A stretch of 15,637 nt of DNA from Anaerolineaceae bacterium UBA5311 (GCA_002411175.1 DHRN01000015.1:1-15637), one strand, 5' to 3'; numbered from the stretch's first letter, positions 6,237 to 12,843 are shown. The notes: generated by a model from the letters alone, not told the origin. Numbers and translations: made by a program.

Positions 6237-7364
6237 ATGAATCAACGAAATTTTGTTATAGTTCTTGTAATCATTGCCGCCTTGCTTGCTGGATGGATGT
6301 TTTACACCTCCCAACAAGCCGTCCAGGCTGAACCGATCGAATCGATCAGCAGCAAATATTGGAGTTCAGGTCACGCGGATGCTGAATCTGAAGCCTTTAC
6401 CCACTGGAACGAAGACGATCCGGCTGAAGTCCCGGTCTTCTGCGCCAAATGCCACAGCAATTCCGCTTTCGCCGATTTCGTCGGTGCGGATGGCTCAGAA
6501 GCTGGAAGAGTCAATGCCCCCGGAAAAATCAACGACCCGATCAGCTGCACCGCCTGCCACAGCGATGCCGCCCATGCACTCGATGCCGTCACCTTCCCCT
6601 CCGGCAACGAAATTACCGCCACCGGAAAGAATTCAGTCTGCATGACCTGTCACAGCGGTCTCTCAGCCGGCACCAGCGTTGACACAACGGTTGAAGGTCT
6701 GGACGAAGATGCCCCGATCGAGGGTTCCAGCCTGATGGGTCCCCATTATTACCATGCTGCCGCTGTCCACCAGGGCGCGGACGCCGCTGTTGCCTACCAG
6801 TATGAAGGCAAAACATACGTCGGCGCATTCAAACACGCCAACACTGTCGATTCCTGCACCAAATGCCACGACCCTCACTCCCTGCACACCCGGGATATCC
6901 CTGAATCTGATGCCAGCCTCTGCTCCACCTGTCACTCCAACGTTTCCGGCTGGGCAGACTATCGCAGCGTGAACATGTCCAATATCGATTATGACGGCGA
7001 TGGCACGGTTGAACCGGTTTTCGACGAAATTGAAGGCATGAAAGTTATCCTCGAGGAAGCCTTAAACAAGTATTCTCAGGCAGTTGTTGGTGTTGGCTTT
7101 GGCTTCGACTTCGACAATTACCCCTACGCCTTTATTGATGGCAATACGGATGGTGAGATCGACGAGAGCGAGGCTATCTTCCCTAATCAATACAACACCT
7201 TCACTCCACGCATGCTCAAAGCAGCCTTCAACTTTATGTTCGTACAAAAAGAACCTGCCGCTTACGTTCACAACCCCGATTACGTTCTGCAGCTGCTGTT
7301 TGACTCCATTGAAGACCTCGGCGCCCAGAGTGGCGTGACTACTGCAGGTCTGACCCGACCTTAG
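6237..7364 (+). CDS. Membrane-anchored pentaheme c-type cytochrome with EF-hand loop
   Basis: The 375-residue protein has an N-terminal hydrophobic helix (residues about 6-23) acting as signal or anchor; cleavage after Ala31 is possible. Five CXXCH heme sites follow: CAKCH 69-73, CTACH 104-108, CMTCH 135-139, CTKCH 207-211 and CSTCH 229-233. Extra histidines (for example H46, H56, H113, H170, H173, H178, H200, H214) could be distal ligands. After the hemes, DYDGDG at 251-256 resembles a calcium loop, and residues 301-312 form a canonical EF-hand loop (DGNTDGEIDESE). The ATG at 6237 has GGAG six to eight bases upstream. It is first in an operon with a ferric-reductase-like flavocytochrome and divergent from ccm, whose products would install its hemes. 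The likely role is electron transfer on the outer face of the membrane; the partner and terminal acceptor are not known. I cannot assign it to a named family. Confidence 0.9.
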   Translation: MNQRNFVIVLVIIAALLAGWMFYTSQQAVQAEPIESISSKYWSSGHADAESEAFTHWNEDDPAEVPVFCAKCHSNSAFADFVGADGSEAGRVNAPGKINDPISCTACHSDAAHALDAVTFPSGNEITATGKNSVCMTCHSGLSAGTSVDTTVEGLDEDAPIEGSSLMGPHYYHAAAVHQGADAAVAYQYEGKTYVGAFKHANTVDSCTKCHDPHSLHTRDIPESDASLCSTCHSNVSGWADYRSVNMSNIDYDGDGTVEPVFDEIEGMKVILEEALNKYSQAVVGVGFGFDFDNYPYAFIDGNTDGEIDESEAIFPNQYNTFTPRMLKAAFNFMFVQKEPAAYVHNPDYVLQLLFDSIEDLGAQSGVTTAGLTRP

Positions 7365-7370
7365 GGTCAG
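7350..7370 (+). other. Hairpin across the cytochrome stop codon
   Basis: CTGACCC (7350-7356) and GGGTCAG (7364-7370) form a 7-bp stem with a 7-base loop that includes the stop codon at 7362-7364. It lies 30 bases before the next start and has no T-run. It might tune mRNA stability or the ratio of the two products; the evidence is only the base pairing. Confidence 0.3.
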
Positions 7371-7400
7371 GTCATAGTCTGGACATAAGAAGGCAACCTC

Positions 7401-8717
7401 ATGAGCCCAACTAAAAAGAGACAAATATTTTACATCGTTTATTTCACCCTGGTGCTGTTGCCAGCCTTCGCCATGTTGGTTTCAGGTTATTTCCGCGGAG
7501 ATGGCATCCGTGATACAGCCGTACTGCTCGGTTTCATCGGTATGGCTTTGGCAGGTATTCAGCTAATCTCCATCGGGCGTATCCACTGGCTGGCAGATGC
7601 CCTCGATATGGACAAGGTTTACAACAATCACCACTGGGTGTCTCTGCTTTCCATCCTGCTGATCATCGCCCACTTTATGCTGCTCAGCTGGTACAACCCC
7701 CTCATCGCCACCTATCTGAACGTTTTTGAAGCCCCCTGGATGATCGGCGCCGGTACGATCGGGTTGTTCGGTTTGATCCTGATCGGCATCACTTCCGTTT
7801 TGCGTAAATCTTTCAAAATGGATTACCGCTATTGGCTGCTGATCCACGATATTTTGACCATCGTCATCCTCGTTTTTGGTATGTGGCACCTCTTCAAGGT
7901 TGGATACTACACCAGCCACCCTTTTATGCGAGCGATTTGGTACTTCGAAATAGCCGTTTGGGTGGTGGCGTTTGCTTATATCCGCATCATCAGACCTTAC
8001 CGAATCGGTCAGAAACCCTACATGGTAAAATCTGTGGTCGGCGAATCTGCCGATACCTACAGCCTGACCCTCGAGCCCGATGGTCACGAAGGCGTGCCTT
8101 TCGAAGCCGGTCAGGTTGCTTGGATCAGCACCGGGCAATCACCTTTTGTGCTTAGCCGTAATCCGTTCTCTTATTCTGGCAGCGCCGAAGCTGATGGCGA
8201 CCTTCGCTTTTCGATCAAAAACCTGGGCGATTTCACCTCCACCATCCCCCATATGAAAAAAGGACAGCGTGTCTATGTGGATGGTCCGTATGGAACCTTC
8301 AACCTTGCCGACCCGCGCATGCAGAACGGTTTGGTTTTGATTGCCGGCGGCATAGGTCTGGCGCCGGTGATGAGCATTCTCAACACACTTGCCGATCGCG
8401 GGGATCATCGCCCCTGTTATGTTTTCTATGGCGACCTCAACGAAGATAACGCCCTCTATGAGGACGAGTTTGCACGCCTTAAAGACAAAGTCAACATGGC
8501 TTTTGTGCAGGTTTTGGAAAAGCCGAAGGATGAAGAATATCCATACCGCGGTTACATTACCAAAGAAATCTTGCTCGACCACCTGCCGCAAAACTACAAG
8601 GAGCTCTTTTACTTTGTTTGTGGTCCCGCCGCTATGCTCAGAGCTATTGAAAAACACTTCGATGCTATGGGTATTGACCAGTCGCAGATTCATGAAGAAA
8701 ACTACACCATGGCTTAA
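7401..8717 (+). CDS. Ferric reductase-like transmembrane flavocytochrome (NAD(P)H:FAD:heme b)
   Basis: The N-terminal half (to about residue 200) is a ferric reductase-like membrane domain with six or so helices. Candidate bis-histidine heme b ligands come in two sets 13-14 residues apart: H77/H78 with H91, and H149 with H163. The C-terminal half is an FNR-type oxidoreductase with a probable FAD site (SRNPFSYS, 252-259), a nucleotide loop (AGGIGLAPVMS, 315-325) and CGPAAM (408-413). No Cys motif for a [2Fe-2S] cluster is present at the C-terminus. The length (438) and layout fit COG4097 'predicted ferric reductase'. It should take electrons from cytoplasmic NAD(P)H through FAD and two hemes to the outer side. 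It starts 36 bases after the pentaheme cytochrome, with AGG seven bases before the ATG, so the cytochrome is the obvious acceptor or donor. The direction of flow and true substrate are inferred. Confidence 0.88.
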   Translation: MSPTKKRQIFYIVYFTLVLLPAFAMLVSGYFRGDGIRDTAVLLGFIGMALAGIQLISIGRIHWLADALDMDKVYNNHHWVSLLSILLIIAHFMLLSWYNPLIATYLNVFEAPWMIGAGTIGLFGLILIGITSVLRKSFKMDYRYWLLIHDILTIVILVFGMWHLFKVGYYTSHPFMRAIWYFEIAVWVVAFAYIRIIRPYRIGQKPYMVKSVVGESADTYSLTLEPDGHEGVPFEAGQVAWISTGQSPFVLSRNPFSYSGSAEADGDLRFSIKNLGDFTSTIPHMKKGQRVYVDGPYGTFNLADPRMQNGLVLIAGGIGLAPVMSILNTLADRGDHRPCYVFYGDLNEDNALYEDEFARLKDKVNMAFVQVLEKPKDEEYPYRGYITKEILLDHLPQNYKELFYFVCGPAAMLRAIEKHFDAMGIDQSQIHEENYTMA

Positions 8718-8754
8718 TATTTTCGCCGCAGATTATCAAACCATCAGATAAAGC

Positions 8755-8786
8755 AAACCGGGTTCAAAATACGAACCCGGTTTTTT
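8755..8786 (+). terminator. Rho-independent terminator of the cytochrome operon
   Basis: An 11-bp perfect stem (AAACCGGGTTC at 8755-8765 with GAACCCGGTTT at 8773-8783) with a 7-base loop is followed by a run of Ts to 8786. It lies about 38 bases after the flavocytochrome stop. Confidence 0.93.
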
Positions 8787-8821
8787 CTATTGCTCAATTT
8801 GTCATTTGGAGCAAAGCGCCG

Positions 8822-8863
8822 GTCATTGCGAGGGAAGCGTCCGTCATTGCGAACGAAACGTCC
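8822..8863 (+). repeat. 21-bp tandem repeats leading into family-1 copy
   Basis: Two 21-base units, gtcattgcgagggaagcgtc(c) at 8822-8842 and a variant at 8843-8863, precede a third that becomes the left end of the full copy starting at 8863/8864. The period of 21 keeps a reading frame open and gives a repetitive SLRxKRP peptide, which is not considered a gene. Confidence 0.75.
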
Positions 8864-9020
8864 GTCATTGCGAGCGAAGCGAAGCAATCTGCCTTTAATC
8901 TTTTCCTATCAGCAAGCAGTTGTTGCCTGTCACGGAAAAAGCCTCACAGGCAGACTGCCACGCCCCCTTATCGTTATTCAATAGGAAGTGCCCTTTGTGT
9001 TTCGGGGGCTCGCAGTGACG
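8863..9020 (+). repeat. Family-1 palindromic repeat, copy 1 of tandem pair
   Basis: The ends are inverted repeats, CGTCATTGCGAGC (8863-8875) and GCTCGCAGTGACG (9008-9020), differing at one position. A second, inner pair is GCAATCTGCC (8884-8893) with GGCAGACTGC (8949-8958). The segment 8867-9020 is nearly identical in sequence and equal in length (154 bases) to 9036-9189. It looks like a miniature, non-coding, TIR-bearing element. No transposase is nearby. Confidence 0.8.
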
Positions 9021-9032
9021 CATCTGTAATCT

Positions 9033-9189
9033 GTTATTGCGAGCGGAGCGAAGCAATCTGCCTTTAATCTTTTCCTATCAGCAAGCAGTTGTTACCTGTG
9101 ATGGAAAAAGCCTCAAAGGCAGATTGCCACGCCCCCTTATCGTTATTCAATCGGTCTTGCCCTTTGTGTTTCGGGGGCTCGCAGTGACG
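9033..9189 (+). repeat. Family-1 palindromic repeat, copy 2 of tandem pair
   Basis: This is a head-to-tail copy of the preceding element, offset by 169 bases and joined by the conserved linker atctgtaatctgt (9022-9034). Its inner inverted pair is perfect (gcaatctgcc with ggcagattgc). Only scattered substitutions and a short variable patch near 9150 separate the two copies. Confidence 0.8.
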
Positions 9190-9225
9190 GGTAAAAGAAT
9201 TTCATATTTTCAGCCCCCCGATCTC

Positions 9226-9285
9226 CTCACCCCCTTTAATTCCCCCTCTAAAGAGGGGGTCATGATTGCATCCCCGCTCCCTGTT
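9226..9285 (+). repeat. Family-2 C-rich repeat, copy B (short form)
   Basis: This copy has the shared core caccccctttaattccccc directly followed by tctaaagaggggg, without the 24-base insert of copies at 0.3 and 10.3 kb. The arms ccccctct and agaggggg can pair. It is followed by a C-rich tail also seen after the other copies. Confidence 0.7.
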
Positions 9286-9302
9286 CCTCGCTTCCCTCTT
9301 TC

Positions 9303-9419
9303 CTGTCATCCTGAACGATGTGGCACACAGTGTACTTCGTAAGGATCTTGACCCTTCAACCGCAATGACCGTTTTATTGTAAAGTAAAGATTCTTCGCAA
9401 AAGAGGCTCAGAACGACAG
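9303..9419 (+). repeat. Family-3 palindromic repeat ('gtcatcctga' type)
   Basis: The left end ctgtcatcctgaacga faces a right end whose complement is ctgtcgttctgagcc. Inside, cttcgtaaggatctt (9335-9349) faces aagattcttcg (9387-9397). This is an imperfect inverted element of about 117 bases, distinct in sequence from families 1 and 2. It has no coding potential. Confidence 0.6.
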
Positions 9420-9472
9420 TCCGCTTGTCTGAATTGCAATCAGAAGAAAAAAAGGTCAATGGCAGACTGCCG

Positions 9473-9535
9473 CACCCCCTTTAATTCCCCCTCTAAAGAG
9501 GGGGTCATGATTGCACCCCCGCTCCCTGCTGCCCG
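9473..9535 (+). repeat. Family-2 C-rich repeat, copy C (short form)
   Basis: The core caccccctttaattccccc and tctaaagagggggtcatgat match copy B almost base for base. It is preceded by a family-1-like fragment (ggcagactgccgc, 9461-9473). The following 9536-9570 is a C-rich run. The stretch 9571-9660 shows nothing I can assign beyond a weak AT-rich segment ahead of the next gene. Confidence 0.7.
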
Positions 9536-9673
9536 CTCCCGGTTCCCCGCTCCCCGCTTTCTGTTTCCAATCATCTATCAACTACACTATACATTTTATT
9601 TTCACTCCCCCAGCCATCTTGTTATTCTTAACAGGTAGCAGCGCTGGAAAGTACCAGGCGCGAGAGGATGAAA

Positions 9674-9979
9674 ATGAATACAAAAAGATATCTTTGGTGT
9701 GAAAGAACCGAAGCTGAATACATGGAAATCAAAGCTGAGATTGAACAACGAAGGATCGAAATGTTGAATCTCGAAAATCGTCAAAAACTTGACTGGCCAG
9801 CCATAAACAAGGAACTGGAAAACTGGCTCGACCGCAGTCATGCTTTTATCGAGGGCTATCGTGCCGGCACCAGCTATGATGGAAATTGGGACCGAATTTG
9901 CGACAAAGCAGAACAAGGTTGGCAAGACTTGAAGTACGAGGTCAGTGACCTGCTCGACGCTCCAGACTTCCCGGGGTGA
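9674..9979 (+). CDS. Small hypothetical protein, charged and helical
   Basis: I do not recognise this 101-residue protein. It starts MNTKRYLWCERTEAEYMEIK, has a long charged helical stretch (residues about 12-45, possibly coiled coil), and ends in an acidic, tryptophan-containing segment (WDRICDKAEQGWQDLK, then DLLDAPDFPG). No signal peptide, membrane helix or metal motif is visible. I chose the ATG at 9674 because GAGAGG (9662-9667) is six bases upstream; the ATG at 9668 would be directly against that sequence. It is a lone gene with repeat DNA on both sides, and its codon usage looks coherent, so it is probably real. A short GC hairpin (gctcc-att-ggagc, about 9981-9993) follows the stop but lacks a clear T-run. 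Confidence 0.65.
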   Translation: MNTKRYLWCERTEAEYMEIKAEIEQRRIEMLNLENRQKLDWPAINKELENWLDRSHAFIEGYRAGTSYDGNWDRICDKAEQGWQDLKYEVSDLLDAPDFPG

Positions 9980-10012
9980 AGCTCCATTGGAGCCTGAGGT
10001 TTCGGTCCTGTA

Positions 10013-10166
10013 ATTGCGAGCCAAATAATTATGAGTCGCTCCTGCCACCCCCTCATTGGAAGGATCAGGGGATTGGTCATTGCGAGAGAAACGCCTGTCA
10101 TTGCGAGCGAAGCGAAGCAATCTGCCGTTAATCTTTTCTGCAATCACCTAGCCTGTCATTGCGAAC
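10013..10166 (+). repeat. Fragments of family-1 repeat
   Basis: Left-end motifs attgcgag/attgcgaa occur at about 10013, 10079, 10099 and 10158. The piece from about 10096 includes gcgagcgaagcgaagcaatctgcc, the same left half as at 8.87 kb. The full right end is missing, so these are partial or decayed copies. Confidence 0.65.
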
Positions 10167-10193
10167 GCGGTAATACCTAATGCGAATTACCGC
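10167..10193. repeat. Perfect 8-bp inverted repeat
   Basis: GCGGTAAT (10167-10174) and ATTACCGC (10186-10193) pair exactly around 11 bases. The arms start inside the last family-1 fragment. No T-run follows on either strand, so it is not called a terminator. Confidence 0.45.
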
Positions 10194-10219
10194 TCATCCC
10201 ACACACCTGGTATTGAAGA

Positions 10220-10312
10220 TGTTTTTTTGATTCGATAAATCTCTCACCCCCTTTAATTCCCCCTCTCCAGCAAAGCTGGACGCAAGCAGTAAAGAGGGGG
10301 TCGTTGTCGCGC
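10220..10312 (+). repeat. Family-2 C-rich repeat, copy D (long form)
   Basis: This copy matches copy A at 250-356, including upstream similarity (ttgattcgataaatctctc) and the 24-base insert (10267-10290) with the ccagc-aaa-gctgg hairpin. It ends about 20 bases from the stop of the convergent acyltransferase gene. Confidence 0.7.
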
Positions 10313-10331
10313 CCCTGCCCCCCGCTTCCTG

Positions 10332-11618
10332 CTACCCATCAGCTTTCAGCTTATACAGCTCCTCCACCGCCATGGAAATCTTGGTCACAGATGAATCCTC
10401 TGACAACGGATACACAAAATAGCTGTCCTTCAGCGTGCTGATAATCACAGCATCCTTCTGCTTGTCGATGTAGTTAAATTCAACATGAATTGAATATTGC
10501 GACTGGTTCGATTTCACCAGCTCAAACACCTCACCGGCATGCTCACCGCGCAAGACCATTCCATCCATATCGTGCCTCAACCAGCCCTTGCCCATCGGGA
10601 TAAAGCCTTCCGCGTTTGGCAGCGAGTCGATCAATACCTCGGATTCAAACGCATACTCCCCTCGCCGCACCTCTTCCCGGACGTTCTGACGCTGCCACTC
10701 ATACCAGTCTGGCGGGAAAACAAACTCAGTCTCACCGGTTTGCGCCTGCAGCTGACCATATTCGCTCAATCGCCACACTTTGCCGCAACGCTTGCAGCCT
10801 ATCCGATCTCCTTGGCTGTACATCCGGTATTCAGTCCTGCAATTGGGGCATTGATAGAGCACTCGGTGCATTCCTGCCGCCCTTTCCGCGAAATCTATGC
10901 GAACCTGGTTTTCGTGCTGCCAACGATAATCGTCATACACGAGCGTTCTCGCGATCCTGTCGTGTATATCTGCGTAACTTAGCGCACAAACCTCGTCTTT
11001 CGTCAGCAGCAATTTCATCTCGGCTTCCACCCTCGAACCACGATTCACCTGATGCCAGGCTGGCTCGGTAATGTGGTGCCCATGCATCAACAGGCTGACA
11101 ACCGGCACCTGCAAAAATTTAATCATCTTTCCAAGCGATTCGGGCAAAACTGAATTGGTGCCGATGTGGGAATAGCGTGCCTCGGGGTAGTAGACAACGA
11201 TTTGTCCCTGCTTCAGCAGCCGTATGGTCTGACGGATCAATTCGACATCGTTGACGAACTTGCGTTTGGCGATACACCCCACAGCGCGCATGATCCCTTC
11301 ACGCCCGATAAACCCATCCAAAGCGACCACATAGTTGGCTCTCTTCGGAAAAATTGCCGCCGTCATCACTTTGAAATCCAAAAAACTATTATGGTTGCTT
11401 ACCATGATGTATGGGGGCTCAATTCCCTGTAAGTCGCGTTTGATTTTTGCCTTGTGTTTGAAAACATCCGGAAAACTGAGCAGCCAGGATAGAGGGCGTA
11501 AAAAATGCGCCTGCGGCTTGATCAGTGTCGCAAAATCGTAGCGCGGCAGGGCGCTTATTGGCGTGTCTGCATGCTCCAGATTATAATTTTTCATCACATT
11601 GCTGCTCAAAATACCCAT
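10332..11618 (-). CDS. PlsC-type acyltransferase fused to a zinc ribbon
   Basis: The first half of this 428-residue protein is a glycerolipid acyltransferase domain: the catalytic NHxxxxD motif is N75-H76 to D81, and the substrate motif appears as PEAR (145-148) in place of the usual PEGTR. Such enzymes transfer an acyl chain to lysophosphatidate or related lipids at the cytoplasmic membrane face. Residues 257-278 contain CPNC and CKRC, a four-cysteine zinc ribbon, followed by a C-terminal region of about 150 residues I do not recognise. Typical PlsC proteins are about 240 residues, so the second half is a substantial addition. The ATG at 11618 has GAGG five bases upstream. The gene stands alone, divergent from the bacterioferritins. 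The lipid substrate is not determined, and the altered motif makes a specialised substrate possible. Confidence 0.85.
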   Translation of the reverse strand: MGILSSNVMKNYNLEHADTPISALPRYDFATLIKPQAHFLRPLSWLLSFPDVFKHKAKIKRDLQGIEPPYIMVSNHNSFLDFKVMTAAIFPKRANYVVALDGFIGREGIMRAVGCIAKRKFVNDVELIRQTIRLLKQGQIVVYYPEARYSHIGTNSVLPESLGKMIKFLQVPVVSLLMHGHHITEPAWHQVNRGSRVEAEMKLLLTKDEVCALSYADIHDRIARTLVYDDYRWQHENQVRIDFAERAAGMHRVLYQCPNCRTEYRMYSQGDRIGCKRCGKVWRLSEYGQLQAQTGETEFVFPPDWYEWQRQNVREEVRRGEYAFESEVLIDSLPNAEGFIPMGKGWLRHDMDGMVLRGEHAGEVFELVKSNQSQYSIHVEFNYIDKQKDAVIISTLKDSYFVYPLSEDSSVTKISMAVEELYKLKADG

Positions 11619-11710
11619 ATGAACCTCGTTTCAGGGATAATATAATAATTAACCATATTTTAAATGGATTGGTTGCGTTTATACACGGGCTCCAAATTTG
11701 CATCAGAGAT

Positions 11711-11716
11711 TATAAT
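11711..11716 (+). promoter_or_regulatory. Candidate -10 element for the bacterioferritin genes
   Basis: A perfect TATAAT lies about 50 bases before the first bacterioferritin start. No convincing -35 sequence is found at 16-18 bases, so an activator may be needed or the match may be chance in this AT-rich 147-base divergent region. Confidence 0.35.
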
Positions 11717-11765
11717 AAAGGAAACAAGGGAATTCTAACCTACAAAAAATATATAAGGAGAAATA

Positions 11766-12236
11766 ATGAAAGGTAAACAAGAAATTATTGACAGCCTGAA
11801 TTTTCTGCTCAGGGATGAGCTGACTGCGATTAATCAGTACTTCGTCCATGCGGAAATGTGTGGGGATTGGGGATATGAAGCCTTGCACGAAGTCATCGAA
11901 GAGCGTTCGATTACAGAAATGAAGCACGCCGAAGCGCTTATCGGTCGGATTCTCTTCCTCGAAGGCACTCCCATCGTGGGCAAGCTCAACCCGATCCATA
12001 TCGCGGAGGATGTGCCCGGTATGTTCAAAAATGACCAGAAGGCTGAGCAAGACGCAATCGTTGAATATAACAAAGCCGTGAAGCTCGCTGCAGATCTGCA
12101 GGATAATGGTACTAAAAAGTTTTTGGATGCCATTTTAAAAGATGAAGAAGATCATCTCGATTACATCGAGGAACAATTGGACCAGATCGACCAGATGGGT
12201 ATCGAAAATTATCTCTCGACAGTGACAAAGGAATAA
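11766..12236 (+). CDS. bfr: Bacterioferritin, subunit 1
   Basis: The 156-residue four-helix protein carries the complete bacterioferritin dinuclear ferroxidase centre at the standard numbers: E18, E51, H54, E94, E127 and H130. M52, the residue that ligates the inter-subunit heme b, is also present. Bacterioferritins oxidise Fe(II) with oxygen or peroxide and store it as mineral in a 24-subunit cytoplasmic shell. An excellent ribosome site (AAGGAG, 11755-11760) lies five bases before the ATG. A close paralogue follows after nine bases, so the two are likely co-translated and may form a mixed shell. No Fur-like site was recognised upstream. Confidence 0.94.
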   Translation: MKGKQEIIDSLNFLLRDELTAINQYFVHAEMCGDWGYEALHEVIEERSITEMKHAEALIGRILFLEGTPIVGKLNPIHIAEDVPGMFKNDQKAEQDAIVEYNKAVKLAADLQDNGTKKFLDAILKDEEDHLDYIEEQLDQIDQMGIENYLSTVTKE

Positions 12237-12245
12237 GGTGTGACC

Positions 12246-12710
12246 ATGGAACCCAACGCACGAGTAATTGAAACATTAAACGAGTTGTTAAAGTCTGAGC
12301 TAACTGCCATCAACCAGTACATTGTACACGCCGAAATGGCTGAAGACTGGGGTTATGAGAGCTATTACAAAATTGAAAAGCACACCGCCATCCAGGAGAT
12401 GGAACACGCCGAAGATTTGATCGCCCGCATTTTATTCCTGGGCGGCAAACCGATTGTTATTCATATTGACCAGATTCGCATTGGCACAGATTTGCCTACA
12501 ATGCTTGAAAACGACCGAATACTCGAACAAAGCGCCATCGATGCCTACAACCTCGCCATCCAGGTTATGGTTGAAGAGAAAGACAACGGCTCCAAGCAAT
12601 TGTTGGAAGCGATCCTCGAGGATGAGGAAGCGCACATCGACTTCTTTGAGGAACACCTCGACCAAATCGACCAAATGGGTCTGCCCTACTACCTGACAAC
12701 CATCAAATAG
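12246..12710 (+). CDS. bfr: Bacterioferritin, subunit 2
   Basis: From the ATG at 12246 the protein has 154 residues and shares roughly half its positions with the preceding bacterioferritin. All ferroxidase ligands (E18, E51, H54, E94, E127, H130) and the heme methionine M52 are again present at the standard numbers. A GTG at 12240 is in frame, but the ATG is preferred since AAGG (12235-12238) is seven bases upstream and residue numbering then matches the family. The pair probably arose by duplication. Because both look active, specialisation by loss of one site, as reported for some two-subunit bacterioferritins, is not evident. A strong terminator follows. Confidence 0.93.
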   Translation: MEPNARVIETLNELLKSELTAINQYIVHAEMAEDWGYESYYKIEKHTAIQEMEHAEDLIARILFLGGKPIVIHIDQIRIGTDLPTMLENDRILEQSAIDAYNLAIQVMVEEKDNGSKQLLEAILEDEEAHIDFFEEHLDQIDQMGLPYYLTTIK

Positions 12711-12736
12711 TTGTTGAATTCGTTTCGTCAGTTTTT

Positions 12737-12766
12737 AAGAGAGTGGCAACGTGAGCCACTCTTTTT
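12737..12766 (+). terminator. Rho-independent terminator after the bacterioferritins
   Basis: AGAGTGGC (12740-12747) pairs with GCCACTCT (12755-12762) around a 7-base loop; G-T and A-T pairs extend the stem outward, and the 3' side continues in Ts to 12766. Confidence 0.9.
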
Positions 12767-12843
12767 GATCACGGTAAATACATTCTGAAGTTGAACGATT
12801 TGATTTTGAGCCATTATCCATGAAAAGCCAGCGTCTTTTCCGA

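Noticed and set aside
7563..8138. 191-residue minus-strand frame opposite the flavocytochrome
   Set aside because: It is antisense to a gene with clear family motifs and has no domain of its own.
8822..9189. Possible CRISPR array
   Set aside because: Units are 21 bp adjoining, then 154 bp with a fixed linker; there are no unique spacers of even length and no cas genes.
8790..9342. Open frames giving SLRxKRP repeats and a duplicated PLIFSYQQAVV segment
   Set aside because: They are translations of the 21-bp and 154-bp repeats; the peptide repetition follows from the DNA repeats, with no ribosome site or family match.
10242..10312. Family-2 copy D as terminator of the acyltransferase gene
   Set aside because: The arms can pair, but on the minus strand the stem is followed by AATTAAAGGG rather than a T-run, and the same sequence occurs where no gene ends.
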